Positions 9,480 to 19,600 of a stretch of 64,000 nucleotides of DNA are shown here, piece by piece. Source of the stretch: Methylophaga sp. GTDB taxonomy: Bacteria > Pseudomonadota > Gammaproteobacteria > Nitrosococcales > Methylophagaceae. The notes below the pieces were generated by a model, which saw only the letters and a program-made list of their open reading frames with translations, made no database searches and was not told where the DNA came from. How positions within the stretch are numbered: the first letter of the stretch is position 1; each line of letters opens with the position of its first letter. The stretch is taken from positions 62,001 through 126,000 of the forward strand of contig PAJP01000005.1 in the NCBI GenBank assembly GCA_002706095.1, read 5' to 3'. Both the position numbers and the translations under genes were made by a program.

Positions 9480-9503
9480 AAAGCCAGACATAACTCTGGC
9501 TTT
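9480..9503. terminator. Bidirectional intrinsic terminator
   Basis: AAAGCCAGA, a 6-nt loop and TCTGGCTTT form a perfect 9-bp stem between the convergent peroxidase (ends 9456) and Fae-homologue (ends 9524) genes. A-runs and T-runs flank the stem on the two sides, so it can stop transcription both ways. Confidence 0.85.
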
Positions 9504-9523
9504 CTTATTATGGACTCGGGTGC

Positions 9524-10075
9524 TTACCACTGAGACTCACCCGTTTCTGGGTCATACATTTCATGATGAATGCTGTTGCGGTTAGCAATCAGTTCATCAA
9601 TTGTCGGTGAACCTGACATCGCACGTTTAATCGCTAACTTCATCGCTTCATAGTTGGTGCGGTATAAATCTTTACGATCTACATCTGGATTGGCTGCAGC
9701 ATCAGGTGCAATCCAGATCATGGCGACAATACATAACTCTTCTGCATGCTCTTTAGGAATCACACCTTCAATCACGCTATCTAACACCGCATCGGCTACC
9801 GCTGATTGAACCGGGCCACCAAACAGCTCAACATATGCACTGGATTTGATAGTGACTTTCGGCACAATCATGGTCGCTGGTTTAACTTGTTGATTGGTCG
9901 CACGAATCGCAAACATGCGCGTGTGCCCTTCTGTTTGCCCCATTAAATTAGCAAAGGCATGACCTGCTGGTCCTTTGACGCTACCAATCAAAATTTCAGG
10001 CATCGCATCGGTACCTTGATCTTCACTAGCGAAAACGGTGGCTTCTGCGGTTTTAAACCATACTGGTTCTGACAT
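9524..10075 (-). CDS. Formaldehyde-activating enzyme (Fae) homologue, divergent
   Basis: This 183-residue protein is clearly of the Fae family. Shared blocks are LIGSVKGPAGHAFAN, KPATMIVPKVTIKS, FGGPVQSAVADAV, EGVIPKEHAEEL and YEAMKLAIKRAM. Classical Fae condenses formaldehyde with tetrahydromethanopterin in the cytoplasm and uses a His in the N-terminal segment (EVAHIDLIIG in Methylorubrum). Here that segment reads TDAMPEILIG, so the His appears replaced by Met25. This places it with the Fae2/Fae3-like paralogues of methylotrophs, whose function is unsettled. It stands alone, with no mch, mtd or fhc genes in the window. A formaldehyde-binding or sensing role is possible but unproven. Confidence 0.85.
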   Translation of the reverse strand: MSEPVWFKTAEATVFASEDQGTDAMPEILIGSVKGPAGHAFANLMGQTEGHTRMFAIRATNQQVKPATMIVPKVTIKSSAYVELFGGPVQSAVADAVLDSVIEGVIPKEHAEELCIVAMIWIAPDAAANPDVDRKDLYRTNYEAMKLAIKRAMSGSPTIDELIANRNSIHHEMYDPETGESQW

Positions 10076-10171
10076 GTTGTTAACTCCGTTGATGATAATT
10101 TGTGCGCCATTTTAGGCTGATGCCAGAACAAGCCACAAGCGTTTTTTACGGCTTGAGTTACTTAATAAAAT

Positions 10172-10202
10172 AAGCCTGTTCAAAAACATGCTGAACAGGC
10201 TT
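10172..10202 (-). terminator. Intrinsic terminator of the alcohol dehydrogenase gene
   Basis: AAGCCTGTTCA (10172-10182) and TGAACAGGCTT (10192-10202) form a perfect 11-bp stem with a 9-nt loop just after the stop at 10233. On the minus strand it is followed by ATTTTATT. Confidence 0.85.
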
Positions 10203-10232
10203 GTTGCAACAGCGATGAATCATGCGACTGAG

Positions 10233-11231
10233 TTAATATTCCAATACAATCCGATAACGCACATCGCCTTTCCGAAGCTTGTCGATGGCTTCATTGATTT
10301 GTTCAAACGGATAACGCTCAATGACCGGTTTCACACCATGTCGTTGGGCAAATTCCAGCATCATATTGCTGGTTTGCATACTGCCAGTATCCGAGCCTGA
10401 AACACTACGCTGCGCTTCAGTGAGATTAAACACTCTCAAATCCAATGGTTCGAGTGTGGCACCCACAAAATGTAGCCGACCTTTGGGTTTTAATTTACTG
10501 AGATATAAATTCCAGTCTAATTTCACATTCACTGTCGATAAAATCATATCGAATTTTCTGGGTAGTAAAGCCATTGCTGTGTCATCACGTGAATCCACAC
10601 TGAAATGTGCGCCCATATCCAGTGCTTCCTGCAATTTATTCTTGCTGGTGAACGCGGTAACTTCACAACCCCAGGCATTGAGAAACTGCAAGGCAATATG
10701 ACCCAGCCCGCCGATCCCTATAACAGCCACTTTATCTGTCGGTTTGATATCAAATTGAACCAGTGGATTAAAGACGGTAACACCACCACACAATAATGGT
10801 CCGACTGATTCCAGATCTATGTTTTCAGGTAATGCAATGACACTATTCGCATTAGCTCTGACTTTATCTGCAAAGCCACCATGATGGCTGACAATGGTGC
10901 CAGTGAGGTCAGAACACAGGTTTTCATCGCCGTTATGACACTGCTCACAAGACTCACAGTAATCCGCATACCAACCTAAGCCCACGACTTGACCAACGTG
11001 AAACTGGGTAACCTCTTTACCGATTTGATTAATAACCCCCACCACTTCATGTCCAGCTACTAATGGATAGGAAGACATACCCCAATCATTATCAATCATG
11101 CTGATATCGCTGTGACAAATACCACAATACTTCACCGTAATTTCAACTTCGTTCTCGCCTAATGCACCTGGCTCGAAGGTATATGGAGTGAGCTTCTCAC
11201 CGGGGTTCATTGCAGCATAAGCATTAATCAT
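10233..11231 (-). CDS. Zinc-dependent NADP-type alcohol/aldehyde dehydrogenase (YahK/CAD family)
   Basis: This medium-chain dehydrogenase (332 residues from the chosen start) should interconvert alcohols and aldehydes. The ATG at 11231 has AAGGA 7 bp upstream; an in-frame start at 11258 lacks a ribosome site. Catalytic zinc ligands lie in YCGICHSDI and GHEVVG. The structural zinc site is the four-Cys cluster CESCEQCHNGDENLC. The Rossmann motif is GIGGLGHIALQF, and the sequence fits the YahK/cinnamyl-alcohol group, which reduces broad aldehydes with NADPH. In a methylotroph, detoxification of aldehydes is plausible. It is followed by its own terminator. Confidence 0.9.
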   Translation of the reverse strand: MINAYAAMNPGEKLTPYTFEPGALGENEVEITVKYCGICHSDISMIDNDWGMSSYPLVAGHEVVGVINQIGKEVTQFHVGQVVGLGWYADYCESCEQCHNGDENLCSDLTGTIVSHHGGFADKVRANANSVIALPENIDLESVGPLLCGGVTVFNPLVQFDIKPTDKVAVIGIGGLGHIALQFLNAWGCEVTAFTSKNKLQEALDMGAHFSVDSRDDTAMALLPRKFDMILSTVNVKLDWNLYLSKLKPKGRLHFVGATLEPLDLRVFNLTEAQRSVSGSDTGSMQTSNMMLEFAQRHGVKPVIERYPFEQINEAIDKLRKGDVRYRIVLEY

Positions 11232-11414
11232 CAATGGATCCTTTACTAAAAACGTCATAAAAAACAGCTTTATATTCTAAAAATATATGGGGAAGAACTT
11301 ATCTCAGAATGGCAATATTTTATGGGCTATCAAGTTTTCTTTAACTTAGATTAAACCTACACAAAACTGAGCCGATAGTCTTTATAGCTCGGACAGAAAT
11401 TAGGTAAAAAAACA

Positions 11415-13031
11415 ATGAATATAAACCTGCAAAGCATCAGAACAAAAAGCTCTATACCCGTGGTGGTTATGGGACTCACGATTATTGTCGTGATTGCCCT
11501 ATTTTTATGGATGATGGCGAAACAAAACCACGCCATTGAACTACAAACTGAATTATTCATGCCTGCCAATGAAAAGATATTAAATGCAGATAGAGACTTA
11601 CATCAGGCTAAAATCGCTGCGATAAATGTGATGGCCAATCGTGGTAATCGTGATGAAGAGGTCGCGGTATGGCAGGAAAATGCCAAACAGGCGTATGAAC
11701 GCTACGAACAGTTTCTGAGCTATGTGCAAATTTATCCCGATGTGGCGGCAGGTAGAGACGCATTTGAAGCAGCCTACAATCAATGGATGATAGCGGCTGA
11801 AAAAATGGTGAATGACACCAATTCATCTAACGAACGTCAGCTCGCTCAGCAAGAAGAAGAAACATTCCAAAGCCTACGCTCTATTTTAGATAATAAGGGT
11901 GAGGTCTTACTCAATAAATTTGACGCTTTAGATGCTCAGCTGAAAAGCGAGTTAAAACGCAGTATGAGCATAACCATCATCGTTGTGTTAGCGATTATTA
12001 TTGTCGCGCTCTACTTCAGTTACACCGTGCCGAAAAAACTCACTTCGGATATCAACGATCTTATCAAACGCATTGATATGATTGCCTCTGGTGATGGCGA
12101 CCTTACAGCCAGACTTGATGTCAATTCAAAAGATGAGTTTGGTGAGCTGGCCCAATCCTTCAACCGATTTGTTGAGAAGTTACAGGACTTAATTAAATCA
12201 ACCTTAGATAATGTTAAAGGGCTCAGCTCTCTGACAGTGCAATTAGCTGATTCGTCAAATAAAACAAAAAGTATCAATGAAACCTTAAATTTATCAACTG
12301 AGTCGATTGTCAGTGCCGTACATGAAATGACATTGGCGAATAAAGAAATGTCGAATGTGGCCACCAACTCAGCCTCAGAAGCTGATCAAACTTCACAACT
12401 CGCCGCAAAAGGCATACATGTTGTTGAAGAATCCAATAAATGTATCTCAGAACTGATTAAAGATATGGATACCGTTCTCAACTGTTCAGAGCAGTTGGAG
12501 CAAAACTCCACCAGTATTCTCTCGGTGCTGGAAGTCATCAGTTCAGTGGCAGAACAGACCAATCTATTGGCACTGAATGCTGCTATTGAAGCCGCCCGTG
12601 CAGGAGATCATGGTCGCGGTTTTGCCGTCGTTGCTGATGAAGTTCGTTCATTAGCTACCAGAACGCAGCAGAGCACAGATGATATCAGCCAGATTATCAG
12701 TCAACTACAAAGCTCTGTCAGTCAATCTTCAACGGCGATTACTCAGGGTAAAACCGACGTCGATAAAACAGCCAATACGTTCCAGGAAGCCTCTTCCGTG
12801 TTTGATGAAATCAGAGCATCATCACGACGAGTAAACGATATGGCGATTCAAACAGCTGCTGCTACAGAAGAGCAAACGGCTGTAGCTGAAGATATCAGTA
12901 AAAACCTGCATGGTTTGAACCAGCAGACTGAATCAGCTCAACAAGTGTCTAAAACAGGTGATGAGATTTCGAAAAAAATCACCAATTTCTCAGAAAACAT
13001 GATGAACTTGATGGGCCGTTTCAAAGTGTAA
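11415..13031 (+). CDS. Methyl-accepting chemotaxis protein
   Basis: This 538-residue chemoreceptor has TM1 at about residues 13-33, a roughly 145-residue periplasmic all-helical (four-helix-bundle-like) sensor domain, and TM2 at about 184-205. A HAMP domain follows ([25 protein letters not shown]...), then the signalling hairpin. The hairpin tip [32 protein letters not shown] is the hallmark sequence that contacts CheA and CheW. No C-terminal NWETF-like CheR tether is present. The ligand is unknown. It is a single gene with a strong terminator. Confidence 0.95.
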   Translation: MNINLQSIRTKSSIPVVVMGLTIIVVIALFLWMMAKQNHAIELQTELFMPANEKILNADRDLHQAKIAAINVMANRGNRDEEVAVWQENAKQAYERYEQFLSYVQIYPDVAAGRDAFEAAYNQWMIAAEKMVNDTNSSNERQLAQQEEETFQSLRSILDNKGEVLLNKFDALDAQLKSELKRSMSITIIVVLAIIIVALYFSYTVPKKLTSDINDLIKRIDMIASGDGDLTARLDVNSKDEFGELAQSFNRFVEKLQDLIKSTLDNVKGLSSLTVQLADSSNKTKSINETLNLSTESIVSAVHEMTLANKEMSNVATNSASEADQTSQLAAKGIHVVEESNKCISELIKDMDTVLNCSEQLEQNSTSILSVLEVISSVAEQTNLLALNAAIEAARAGDHGRGFAVVADEVRSLATRTQQSTDDISQIISQLQSSVSQSSTAITQGKTDVDKTANTFQEASSVFDEIRASSRRVNDMAIQTAAATEEQTAVAEDISKNLHGLNQQTESAQQVSKTGDEISKKITNFSENMMNLMGRFKV

Positions 13032-13039
13032 GACCACAC

Positions 13040-13076
13040 AAAAAAGAACCAGATCATCATGATCTGGTTCTTTTTT
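13040..13076. terminator. Bidirectional intrinsic terminator
   Basis: The core CCAGATCAT-C-ATGATCTGG is extended by AAAAAAGAA/TTCTTTTTT into a stem of about 18 bp. It sits exactly between the convergent chemoreceptor and RMD1-family genes and has T-runs on both strands. Confidence 0.92.
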
Positions 13077-13854
13077 AATGCAGAAATAAGACAATTTCCA
13101 GTGCAATCAGGATAATGATAATCCATTCCAGCGTAGAAGAATGTTTGTGGTTCTGTTCATTAGCCAGCATATCCAAAAGCTCATGAATACTTTCCAGCTT
13201 CTTATTCAACACATTAATCCGTGCCACCACATCCAGATAGCGTGAAACGATGGTATACAAAGGTTCAAGCTCAGGATAATCCCAAAAAAACTCAGGCGTA
13301 TCCAGCAGACTATAGTTCAGCAAAATATCACCACGTGCACCAAACAACACGCCCCGCGATTTCGCTATAGCTTTTCTGCTCATGGCCACTTTTCCTGTTT
13401 TGGCTAATGAGACAGGAATATGAGCATGAGCCTGAATCACTTCCTGTGCCAGTCGTTCAAATTCGGCCAGCTTCACGGATTGTGCTAAGGCATGAGACAC
13501 CGCTAACCTCTCCATGCTGTCCTGATTGGCAAAGCTGATTTTATCAGCATGCATTTTGATGGTATCGGTATGGCTATCAAACGCATACTGTTCAAAGTCT
13601 GGCACTGTTTTGCTATCTAAAACAAATGTTTGAATTTTAGTCAGCAAGGATTGTTTGGTATTTTCAGTCACACCCCAGAAAACGACAACGCCATAATCGA
13701 ACAGAAAGGCCTCACCGGAGTCGAGTTCCAGTTGCATGGCATCGTGCATGCGTATGAAGCGATAATTCTCTTTGAGAAAATGCTCTAAATCGGGCAATAC
13801 AAATGAGCGTCCAATCGCTAGCGATTCAATCGATGCTGTGGCAAATTGTGTCAT
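13075..13854 (-). CDS. RMD1/YagE (DUF155) family protein, C-terminally anchored
   Basis: This 259-residue protein carries the DUF155/RMD1 signature: FLFDYGVVVFWGV near residue 50, ALAQSVKLAEFE near 125, and PEFFWDYPELEPLY...RYLDVVARINVLNKKLES in the C-terminal third. The last 20 residues form one membrane helix (WIIIILIALEIVLFLH). The eukaryotic relatives Rmd1, Rmd8 and RMND1 act in sporulation or mitochondrial translation; the bacterial function is unknown. It is probably a tail-anchored inner-membrane protein. It shares a terminator with the convergent chemoreceptor gene. Confidence 0.82.
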   Translation of the reverse strand: MTQFATASIESLAIGRSFVLPDLEHFLKENYRFIRMHDAMQLELDSGEAFLFDYGVVVFWGVTENTKQSLLTKIQTFVLDSKTVPDFEQYAFDSHTDTIKMHADKISFANQDSMERLAVSHALAQSVKLAEFERLAQEVIQAHAHIPVSLAKTGKVAMSRKAIAKSRGVLFGARGDILLNYSLLDTPEFFWDYPELEPLYTIVSRYLDVVARINVLNKKLESIHELLDMLANEQNHKHSSTLEWIIIILIALEIVLFLH

Positions 13855-13939
13855 GTTGTACCCCTCAAAAAGTGTTGGCGTACTCTACGCCGAAACGATT
13901 GATTTGGGTAGTAAAAACTGTGTTCAAAGACATAAAAAT

Positions 13940-15016
13940 TTACATAGTGATAGCGACCTTCAACACCCCATCACGTTGATGTGAAAATAAATCATAAGCT
14001 TCAACGATATCGTCCAATTTATAACGATGTGTCACCATGTCCTGCAGATTGACTCGACTGGACTCAATGACACTCATTAAGCGACGCATACGTTCTTTGC
14101 CCCCCGGACATAAACTGGTGATAATTTTGTGATCCCCAAGACCGGCACTAAAGGCATCAAGTGGAATAGTTAAGTCGCTTGAATACACACCTAAGCTAGA
14201 TAATGTGCCACCAGGTTTTAAAACCCGTAACGCCGACTCAAAGGTTTGCTGTGTTCCCAATGCTTCAATCACCGCATCCACACCACGACCACCCGTGATT
14301 TTCATGATTTCCTGGATAACATCCACTTGACGGTAATCGAGTGTGATATCTGCACCTAACTGTCTAGCATAGGCCAGACGTTCATCAATGCCATCAATGG
14401 CAATAATCAGACTGGCCCCTTTTAATCTGGCGCCAGCTGTCGCACATAAGCCAATCGGCCCTTGAGCAAATATGGCCACAATATCACCAATCTTAATATT
14501 GGCTGATTCAGCCCCAGCAAAACCGGTAGACATAATGTCGGGGCACATTAATACTTGTTCGTCACTCAAGCCATTTGGTACTGGAGCCAGATTGGCTTGA
14601 GCATCCGGTACGACTAAAAACTCAGCCTGTGCACCATCTATCGTATTGCCAAACCGCCAACCGCCCATGGGCTTATAACCATGATGAGAACATCCACCAT
14701 CCTGTGCTGGCAGGCCATCCTGGCAGGCATAAGAATAAAAGCTTGGACATATTGCCCCTGCAATTACGCGCTGCCCTTCTTCATAACCTTGTACATTTTT
14801 GCCCAGCTTTTCGATTGTGCCGACCGGTTCATGGCCAATCGTTAAGCCTTGTTCAACTGGATATTCACCTTTAAGAATATGGACGTCCGTACCACAAATT
14901 GTGGTGGTGGTTATACGTATCAAAGCATCGTTATCACCAATATCTGGTATCGGCTTTTCAACGATTTCAATTCGTCCTTTTTCAATAAAGGCGGCTGCTT
15001 TCATGTTGCCAGACAT
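13940..15016 (-). CDS. Zinc-dependent alcohol dehydrogenase (isopropanol/threonine-dehydrogenase-like)
   Basis: This medium-chain dehydrogenase is about 358 residues long. I chose the ATG at 15016 because GAGGAG lies 7 bp upstream; the frame also offers a GTG at 15031 with no site. The catalytic zinc motif ICGTDVHI (Cys, Asp) and GHEPVGTIE are present. The structural-zinc loop is atypical (CPSFYSYACQDGLPAQDGGCSHHGY), which separates it from ordinary ADHs and matches the Clostridium-type secondary-alcohol/formaldehyde-dehydrogenase branch. The nucleotide fold is FAQGPIGLCATAGARLKGA. The substrate is unknown. Confidence 0.88.
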   Translation of the reverse strand: MSGNMKAAAFIEKGRIEIVEKPIPDIGDNDALIRITTTTICGTDVHILKGEYPVEQGLTIGHEPVGTIEKLGKNVQGYEEGQRVIAGAICPSFYSYACQDGLPAQDGGCSHHGYKPMGGWRFGNTIDGAQAEFLVVPDAQANLAPVPNGLSDEQVLMCPDIMSTGFAGAESANIKIGDIVAIFAQGPIGLCATAGARLKGASLIIAIDGIDERLAYARQLGADITLDYRQVDVIQEIMKITGGRGVDAVIEALGTQQTFESALRVLKPGGTLSSLGVYSSDLTIPLDAFSAGLGDHKIITSLCPGGKERMRRLMSVIESSRVNLQDMVTHRYKLDDIVEAYDLFSHQRDGVLKVAITM

Positions 15017-15316
15017 ATCGACGCTCCTCACATAAGTTGTTCTAAGCTTAGCTATGAGTTATGACAGTATCACTATCATCAACAACGTGTTATGACCTGG
15101 ATCAAGCGAATGAATGTTCGCGTAAACCGTCTCAATAAAGCACCTGACTGACCTACATCAATGTGAATCTCTATCCTGTTTTAGAATAGGTCTACATAGA
15201 AAAGCCTCAATAGTGACGCTAAGCAATAATTACGTTACGGCATCTAAGGTTATGAATAAAAAGGACTTAATAACATAAACACGTGACAGATCATTGGCTT
15301 TGTCTTCTTTAGTATT

Positions 15317-15580
15317 GTGCTTAATCAGCCAGCGCTAGCACAAAATAACTTATCCAAAAAACCAGTTCTTCCTGACTCGATTGTCGGTAAGTACATGCTC
15401 TATAAAAGTGGCTCTGTTACCTCTGTTGCACAGAAGAAAACATGGTTAATCACCTATGCAGATGAGTTTTATGTGTATAGCCGGAAAGGGACTTCAGGTA
15501 CCAGTGCCAGAGCGAGCTACAATGGTCGTGGTATGTTGACCATGAGCGACAAACTGTCAGACGAGATGATAAGCCAGTAG
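15317..15580 (+). CDS. Small secreted protein of unknown function, 5' end unresolved or broken
   Basis: Eighty-seven codons are open from a GTG at 15317. The hydrophobic signal-peptide core (IIGFVFFSIVLNQPALA, cleavage after ALA) begins upstream of that GTG at 15290, and an in-frame TGA at 15284 blocks any normal start. An ATG at 15252 (MNKKDLIT) in another frame offers the Lys-rich N-terminus a signal peptide needs, but it runs into TAA. A single-base indel between about 15270 and 15290 would join the two, so this may be a frameshifted gene or a sequence error. The mature part (SIVGKYMLYKSGSV...EFYVYSRKG) is not recognised. Confidence 0.4.
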   Translation: MLNQPALAQNNLSKKPVLPDSIVGKYMLYKSGSVTSVAQKKTWLITYADEFYVYSRKGTSGTSARASYNGRGMLTMSDKLSDEMISQ

Positions 15581-15640
15581 CATGAGATATTTATTTGTCT
15601 CATTCGCACGTGAGTGCACAGTATGCGTCGATTTTTCTCT

Positions 15641-15662
15641 CGCTGAAAATTAGCGTTTTTTT
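15641..15662 (+). terminator. Weak intrinsic terminator
   Basis: CGCTgAAAATtAGCG is followed by seven T downstream of the small secreted-protein frame. The stem is short and AT-rich, so the call is tentative. Confidence 0.35.
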
Positions 15663-15674
15663 AGCCTGTCTTAT

Positions 15675-16616
15675 TTATGCATCAACACCGTGACCACTTA
15701 ATGTATGCAGTTTCGACACGGCCAGTGACGCTGCAGCGGTTCGGGTTTCAACACCGAGCTTCACAAACACATGTTCCATATGTTTATTCACTGTACGAGG
15801 GCTGGTACCCAAGATTTCACCAATACTTTTATCGGTTTTACCCAATATGACCCAATGCAACACTTCTGCTTCACGTTTGGTCAGATTAAACACCGCTTTT
15901 AGAGCTTCAACCTGCGCCGCTTCAGACTCTTCACGTAACAAAATAAGCCATTGTTCCTCATTACGGATATCTGCCGGCGTAAAAATTAAGCGTCCGGTAG
16001 GATGATTAATCATCAGTGGTCTTAAACGCTTTTTGCCCCCCTCACTTAGTTGCTGAATCCATTGTTGAAGTTGTTCAGCATGTTTACCTTCATCACTTTT
16101 ATCATTGAGGTATTTATCGACCAAATCACGAGCGAGTGGGGTTTGCCAGATGATTTTATCGGTGCCGGGCAGTACCGCAATTGCCGCTTGGCCAAAAGCA
16201 TCCAGCGCACCTTGGGTATGACTCATCATTCTTGAATTTTTGAGATGGGTATTTAAGCGGACAATGACTTCTATCGGGCTTAATGGTTTGGTGACGTAAT
16301 CAATACCGCCGGCAGAAAATCCGGCAACCACATCTTCCGACTCTGTTAATCCAGTCATAAAGATTACTGGTATATGACGTGTATTAATATCCTGTTTCAA
16401 GCGACGACACACATCAAATCCACCCAGCTCAGGCATCACCGCATCTAGTAACACAATATCCGGATAGGCTTCATTACAAATACGAATCGCATCATTGCCA
16501 TTATTTGCCACCAGTACGGTGTAACCCGACTCGACAAGAGAAGCATGTAAAAGTGCTAATGTTTCAGGCGCATCATCGACCACTAGCACCACAGCATTTT
16601 GATTCGCTTCAGTCAT
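15675..16616 (-). CDS. Response regulator, REC plus LuxR/NarL-type HTH
   Basis: This 313-residue transcription factor has an N-terminal receiver domain (about residues 8-125) with acidic pocket VVDDAPE, phospho-Asp in DIVLLDAVMPELGG (near 57) and Lys in YVTKPLSP. A roughly 100-residue linker follows, longer than usual. The C-terminal LuxR HTH (about 240-305, LTKREAEVLHWVILGKTDKSIGEIL) completes it. Its start overlaps the end of the permease-histidine-kinase gene by 8 bp, so it is the cognate regulator. The nearest large target is the fmd-urt-ure run; see the shared operator-like elements at 20130-20147 and 33678-33693. No HisKA or DGC output is attached. Confidence 0.92.
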   Translation of the reverse strand: MTEANQNAVVLVVDDAPETLALLHASLVESGYTVLVANNGNDAIRICNEAYPDIVLLDAVMPELGGFDVCRRLKQDINTRHIPVIFMTGLTESEDVVAGFSAGGIDYVTKPLSPIEVIVRLNTHLKNSRMMSHTQGALDAFGQAAIAVLPGTDKIIWQTPLARDLVDKYLNDKSDEGKHAEQLQQWIQQLSEGGKKRLRPLMINHPTGRLIFTPADIRNEEQWLILLREESEAAQVEALKAVFNLTKREAEVLHWVILGKTDKSIGEILGTSPRTVNKHMEHVFVKLGVETRTAAASLAVSKLHTLSGHGVDA

Positions 16617-19600
16617 TTTGCAGTTTCTCTTTAATAAATTGTTTCATATTCTCCAATTGAAATGATTCTGCCATTTGACGCATTTCATTAATAAACGTTT
16701 GACTCGCCATCCCTTGTGATTCGAGCTCATCAATGATTTCTCTCACCCCCATAATGTAGCCCAAATCCAGCATTTCAAGCAGTGATTCTAATACATGTGT
16801 TTCAGGGATTATCTGCTCACTATCAATAGATTCATCTGTTTCAGGCACTGTTTCGTCGGCCTGAATCCATTCTAAATGGAGCCTCTCACCAATCCAATTA
16901 ATCAGCTCCATCAAATTGACAGGTTTAAGGACAAAATCACTCGGTAAGATACCCGATGAATTTTCCAGGTTCCGGTCAAACGCATTGGCAGAAATAATAC
17001 AGATATGTACATCAGACTGATGTACATTTCGAATCAGATGACAGGTTTCCCAACCATCCATTTCAGGCATGGCCAGATCCATGAAAATGATATCGGGTTT
17101 AAAATCAGGGTAGATACGTAAACACTCGGGGCCTGACGCGGCCTCTTTGACTTCAAAGCCTAATGGCGTCAATACATTCATCAACAACTCTCTGTCGATG
17201 GGTTCATTATCAACAACCAGTAATTTACGACGTGGCCCTTTGTAACCAACAGGCATACGCATTGCCAGCGAAGGTAATGCTTCATCAAGACGCACAGTAG
17301 GTAAAAATAAGCGAATGTAAAAGGTGGTCCCCTCACCCACTTTGCTTTCCAAATCCAATACACCGCCCATCAATTGGGTCAGTAATTTACAAATGGTCAG
17401 GCCCAGACCAGTGCCACCAACCCCCGTTGCGGTATTGCCTCTGACAAAGGGCTGAAAAATATTTTCAATGTCTTTTTCATCAATCCCGGGCCCTGTATCT
17501 GCCACCTCAATGGATAAGAATTCACGAGCATAACTGAAGTGAATATCGATACCGCCTTCGCGAGTATATTTGACGGCATTACCAATGATATTAATCAGAA
17601 TCTGGCTGAGGCGTTTATGGTCGGCTCGCACAACCGGAGGTAAGTCATCAGGTATGCTGTAATGAAATCGTAAGCCTTTATTCTTAGCCTGAATTTCAAA
17701 CATACTGACGATTTGCTGAATATATTCGGGAAAGCGTAAGGATTTAATATCAAACTGCAACTTACCACTTTCAATTCGGGCAATATCCAAGGTGCCCTCA
17801 ATTAATGACAATAAGTGTTCACCACTGCGTAAAATCACTTTAGTGGCATGTTTATTATTGCCAACGATATCGTCATTATTATCCAGTAACTGAGCATAAC
17901 CAAGAATGCTATTGAGTGGTGTGCGTAACTCATGACTAATGCCGGTAATATAACGGCTCTTCGCCTGATTCGCCTGCTCTGCTACCACTCGCGCTTGTTG
18001 TAATTCAGCATCTGTCTGTTTATGCAGAATGATTTCACGCTGCAGTAAATTATTTTGATTGTTCGATTCCTGTTGAGCGACATTTCGACTTTGTGAGGTC
18101 AATACCAGCCACCAAACAATAATGCCACTTACCAGGACGAGTGCTGAAAAGGCTTTGATAAAGCCAAGTTGTATGGCCGGCATGATATGTGCTGAATACT
18201 CGGTCACTGTCAAAGAAATATGCACATAGATAAGGCCGAAAATAGATGCCAAAATCAACACTGTCAGAGACATCAGCAATAGATAATGTCCAACACCACT
18301 ATGAATATTGCCTGATAAGGCTTGTGGTAACACTTTGCTGATGATGTTTTCCCACTGTGAGGTCAACCGCCCGTGTGGTTTACAAGCATCATTACATCGG
18401 GCATCCAAACAGCAGCATAAAGAACAGATTGGCCCCTGATAGGCTGGGCAATAGGCCACATCTTGTATTTCATAGTCACGCCCACAAATACTGCATGTTT
18501 CCTTGGTTTTACTCGGGTGAAAGGTAAAAGGTTGGCGGGCAAGATAGTATTTACCCTTGGTATACCAAGCAATTAAAGGTGATGCGACTAAAGCCGTGAA
18601 CATAGCAATAAAGGATGAAAATGCCTGCGCCTCTAAACCAAACACACCCAAAAAGGCAGTGACGGAGATCAGTGATGCTATACCCATCGCCCCTACACCA
18701 ACAGGATTAATGTCGTATAAATAGGCTCGACGGAATTCAACGCCCTTGGGACTCAATCCTAAAGGTTTATTAATCACCAGATCGGCTACCACTGCTGTAA
18801 TCCACGAAATTGCTATATTGGAATACAACCCCAGAATTTGCTCGAGCGCCTGAAACACATCAAGCAACATGAGCATAGTAGCTATCAGTACATTGAATAA
18901 TAGCCAGACAACCCGACCGGGGTGACTATGTGTCAGGCGGGCAAAGAAATTTGACCAAGCCAAAGAGCCGGCATAGGCATTGGTAATATTAATTTTAATT
19001 TGTGACAGCACCACAAAAAAGACGGTGACCGCCAATAACACATCGGTATTAGCAAACACATAGCTAAACCCCACGTAGTACATATGGGTGGGATTAATGG
19101 CTTCTTCGATACTCATCCCTGCCATGAGGGCGAGATAGGCCAATAAGGCGCCAATAAACATTTTGGCCATGCCCATTGAAATCCAGCCTGGGCCTGCCAT
19201 TAACACACCCAGATGCCATTGGAAGGAATTTTTTTTTGTCCGTTCCGGCATAAACCGCAAGAAGTCGACCTGCTCCCCGACTTGTGGAATTAATGCCATA
19301 CCAATAGCGACAGCGGTACCAAACATGTAAATATTAAAGTCACTGTCATAGCCGGATTCACCGGCAAAGTTCATCAAACCAGAAAAGGCGTCAGGTTGCT
19401 TTATAAAGATAAATACCAACGGCAAAATCATCATAAACAGCCATAAAGGCTGAGTGAGCATTTGGATACGACTGATTAAAGTGACGCCATGTGTGACAAG
19501 GGGGATCACGACCACAGCACAGATGAGATAACTGACATAGAGTGGGATGGTGAAATACAAACTCAAGGCATAGGCCATGATCACCGCTTCGAGTGCAAAT

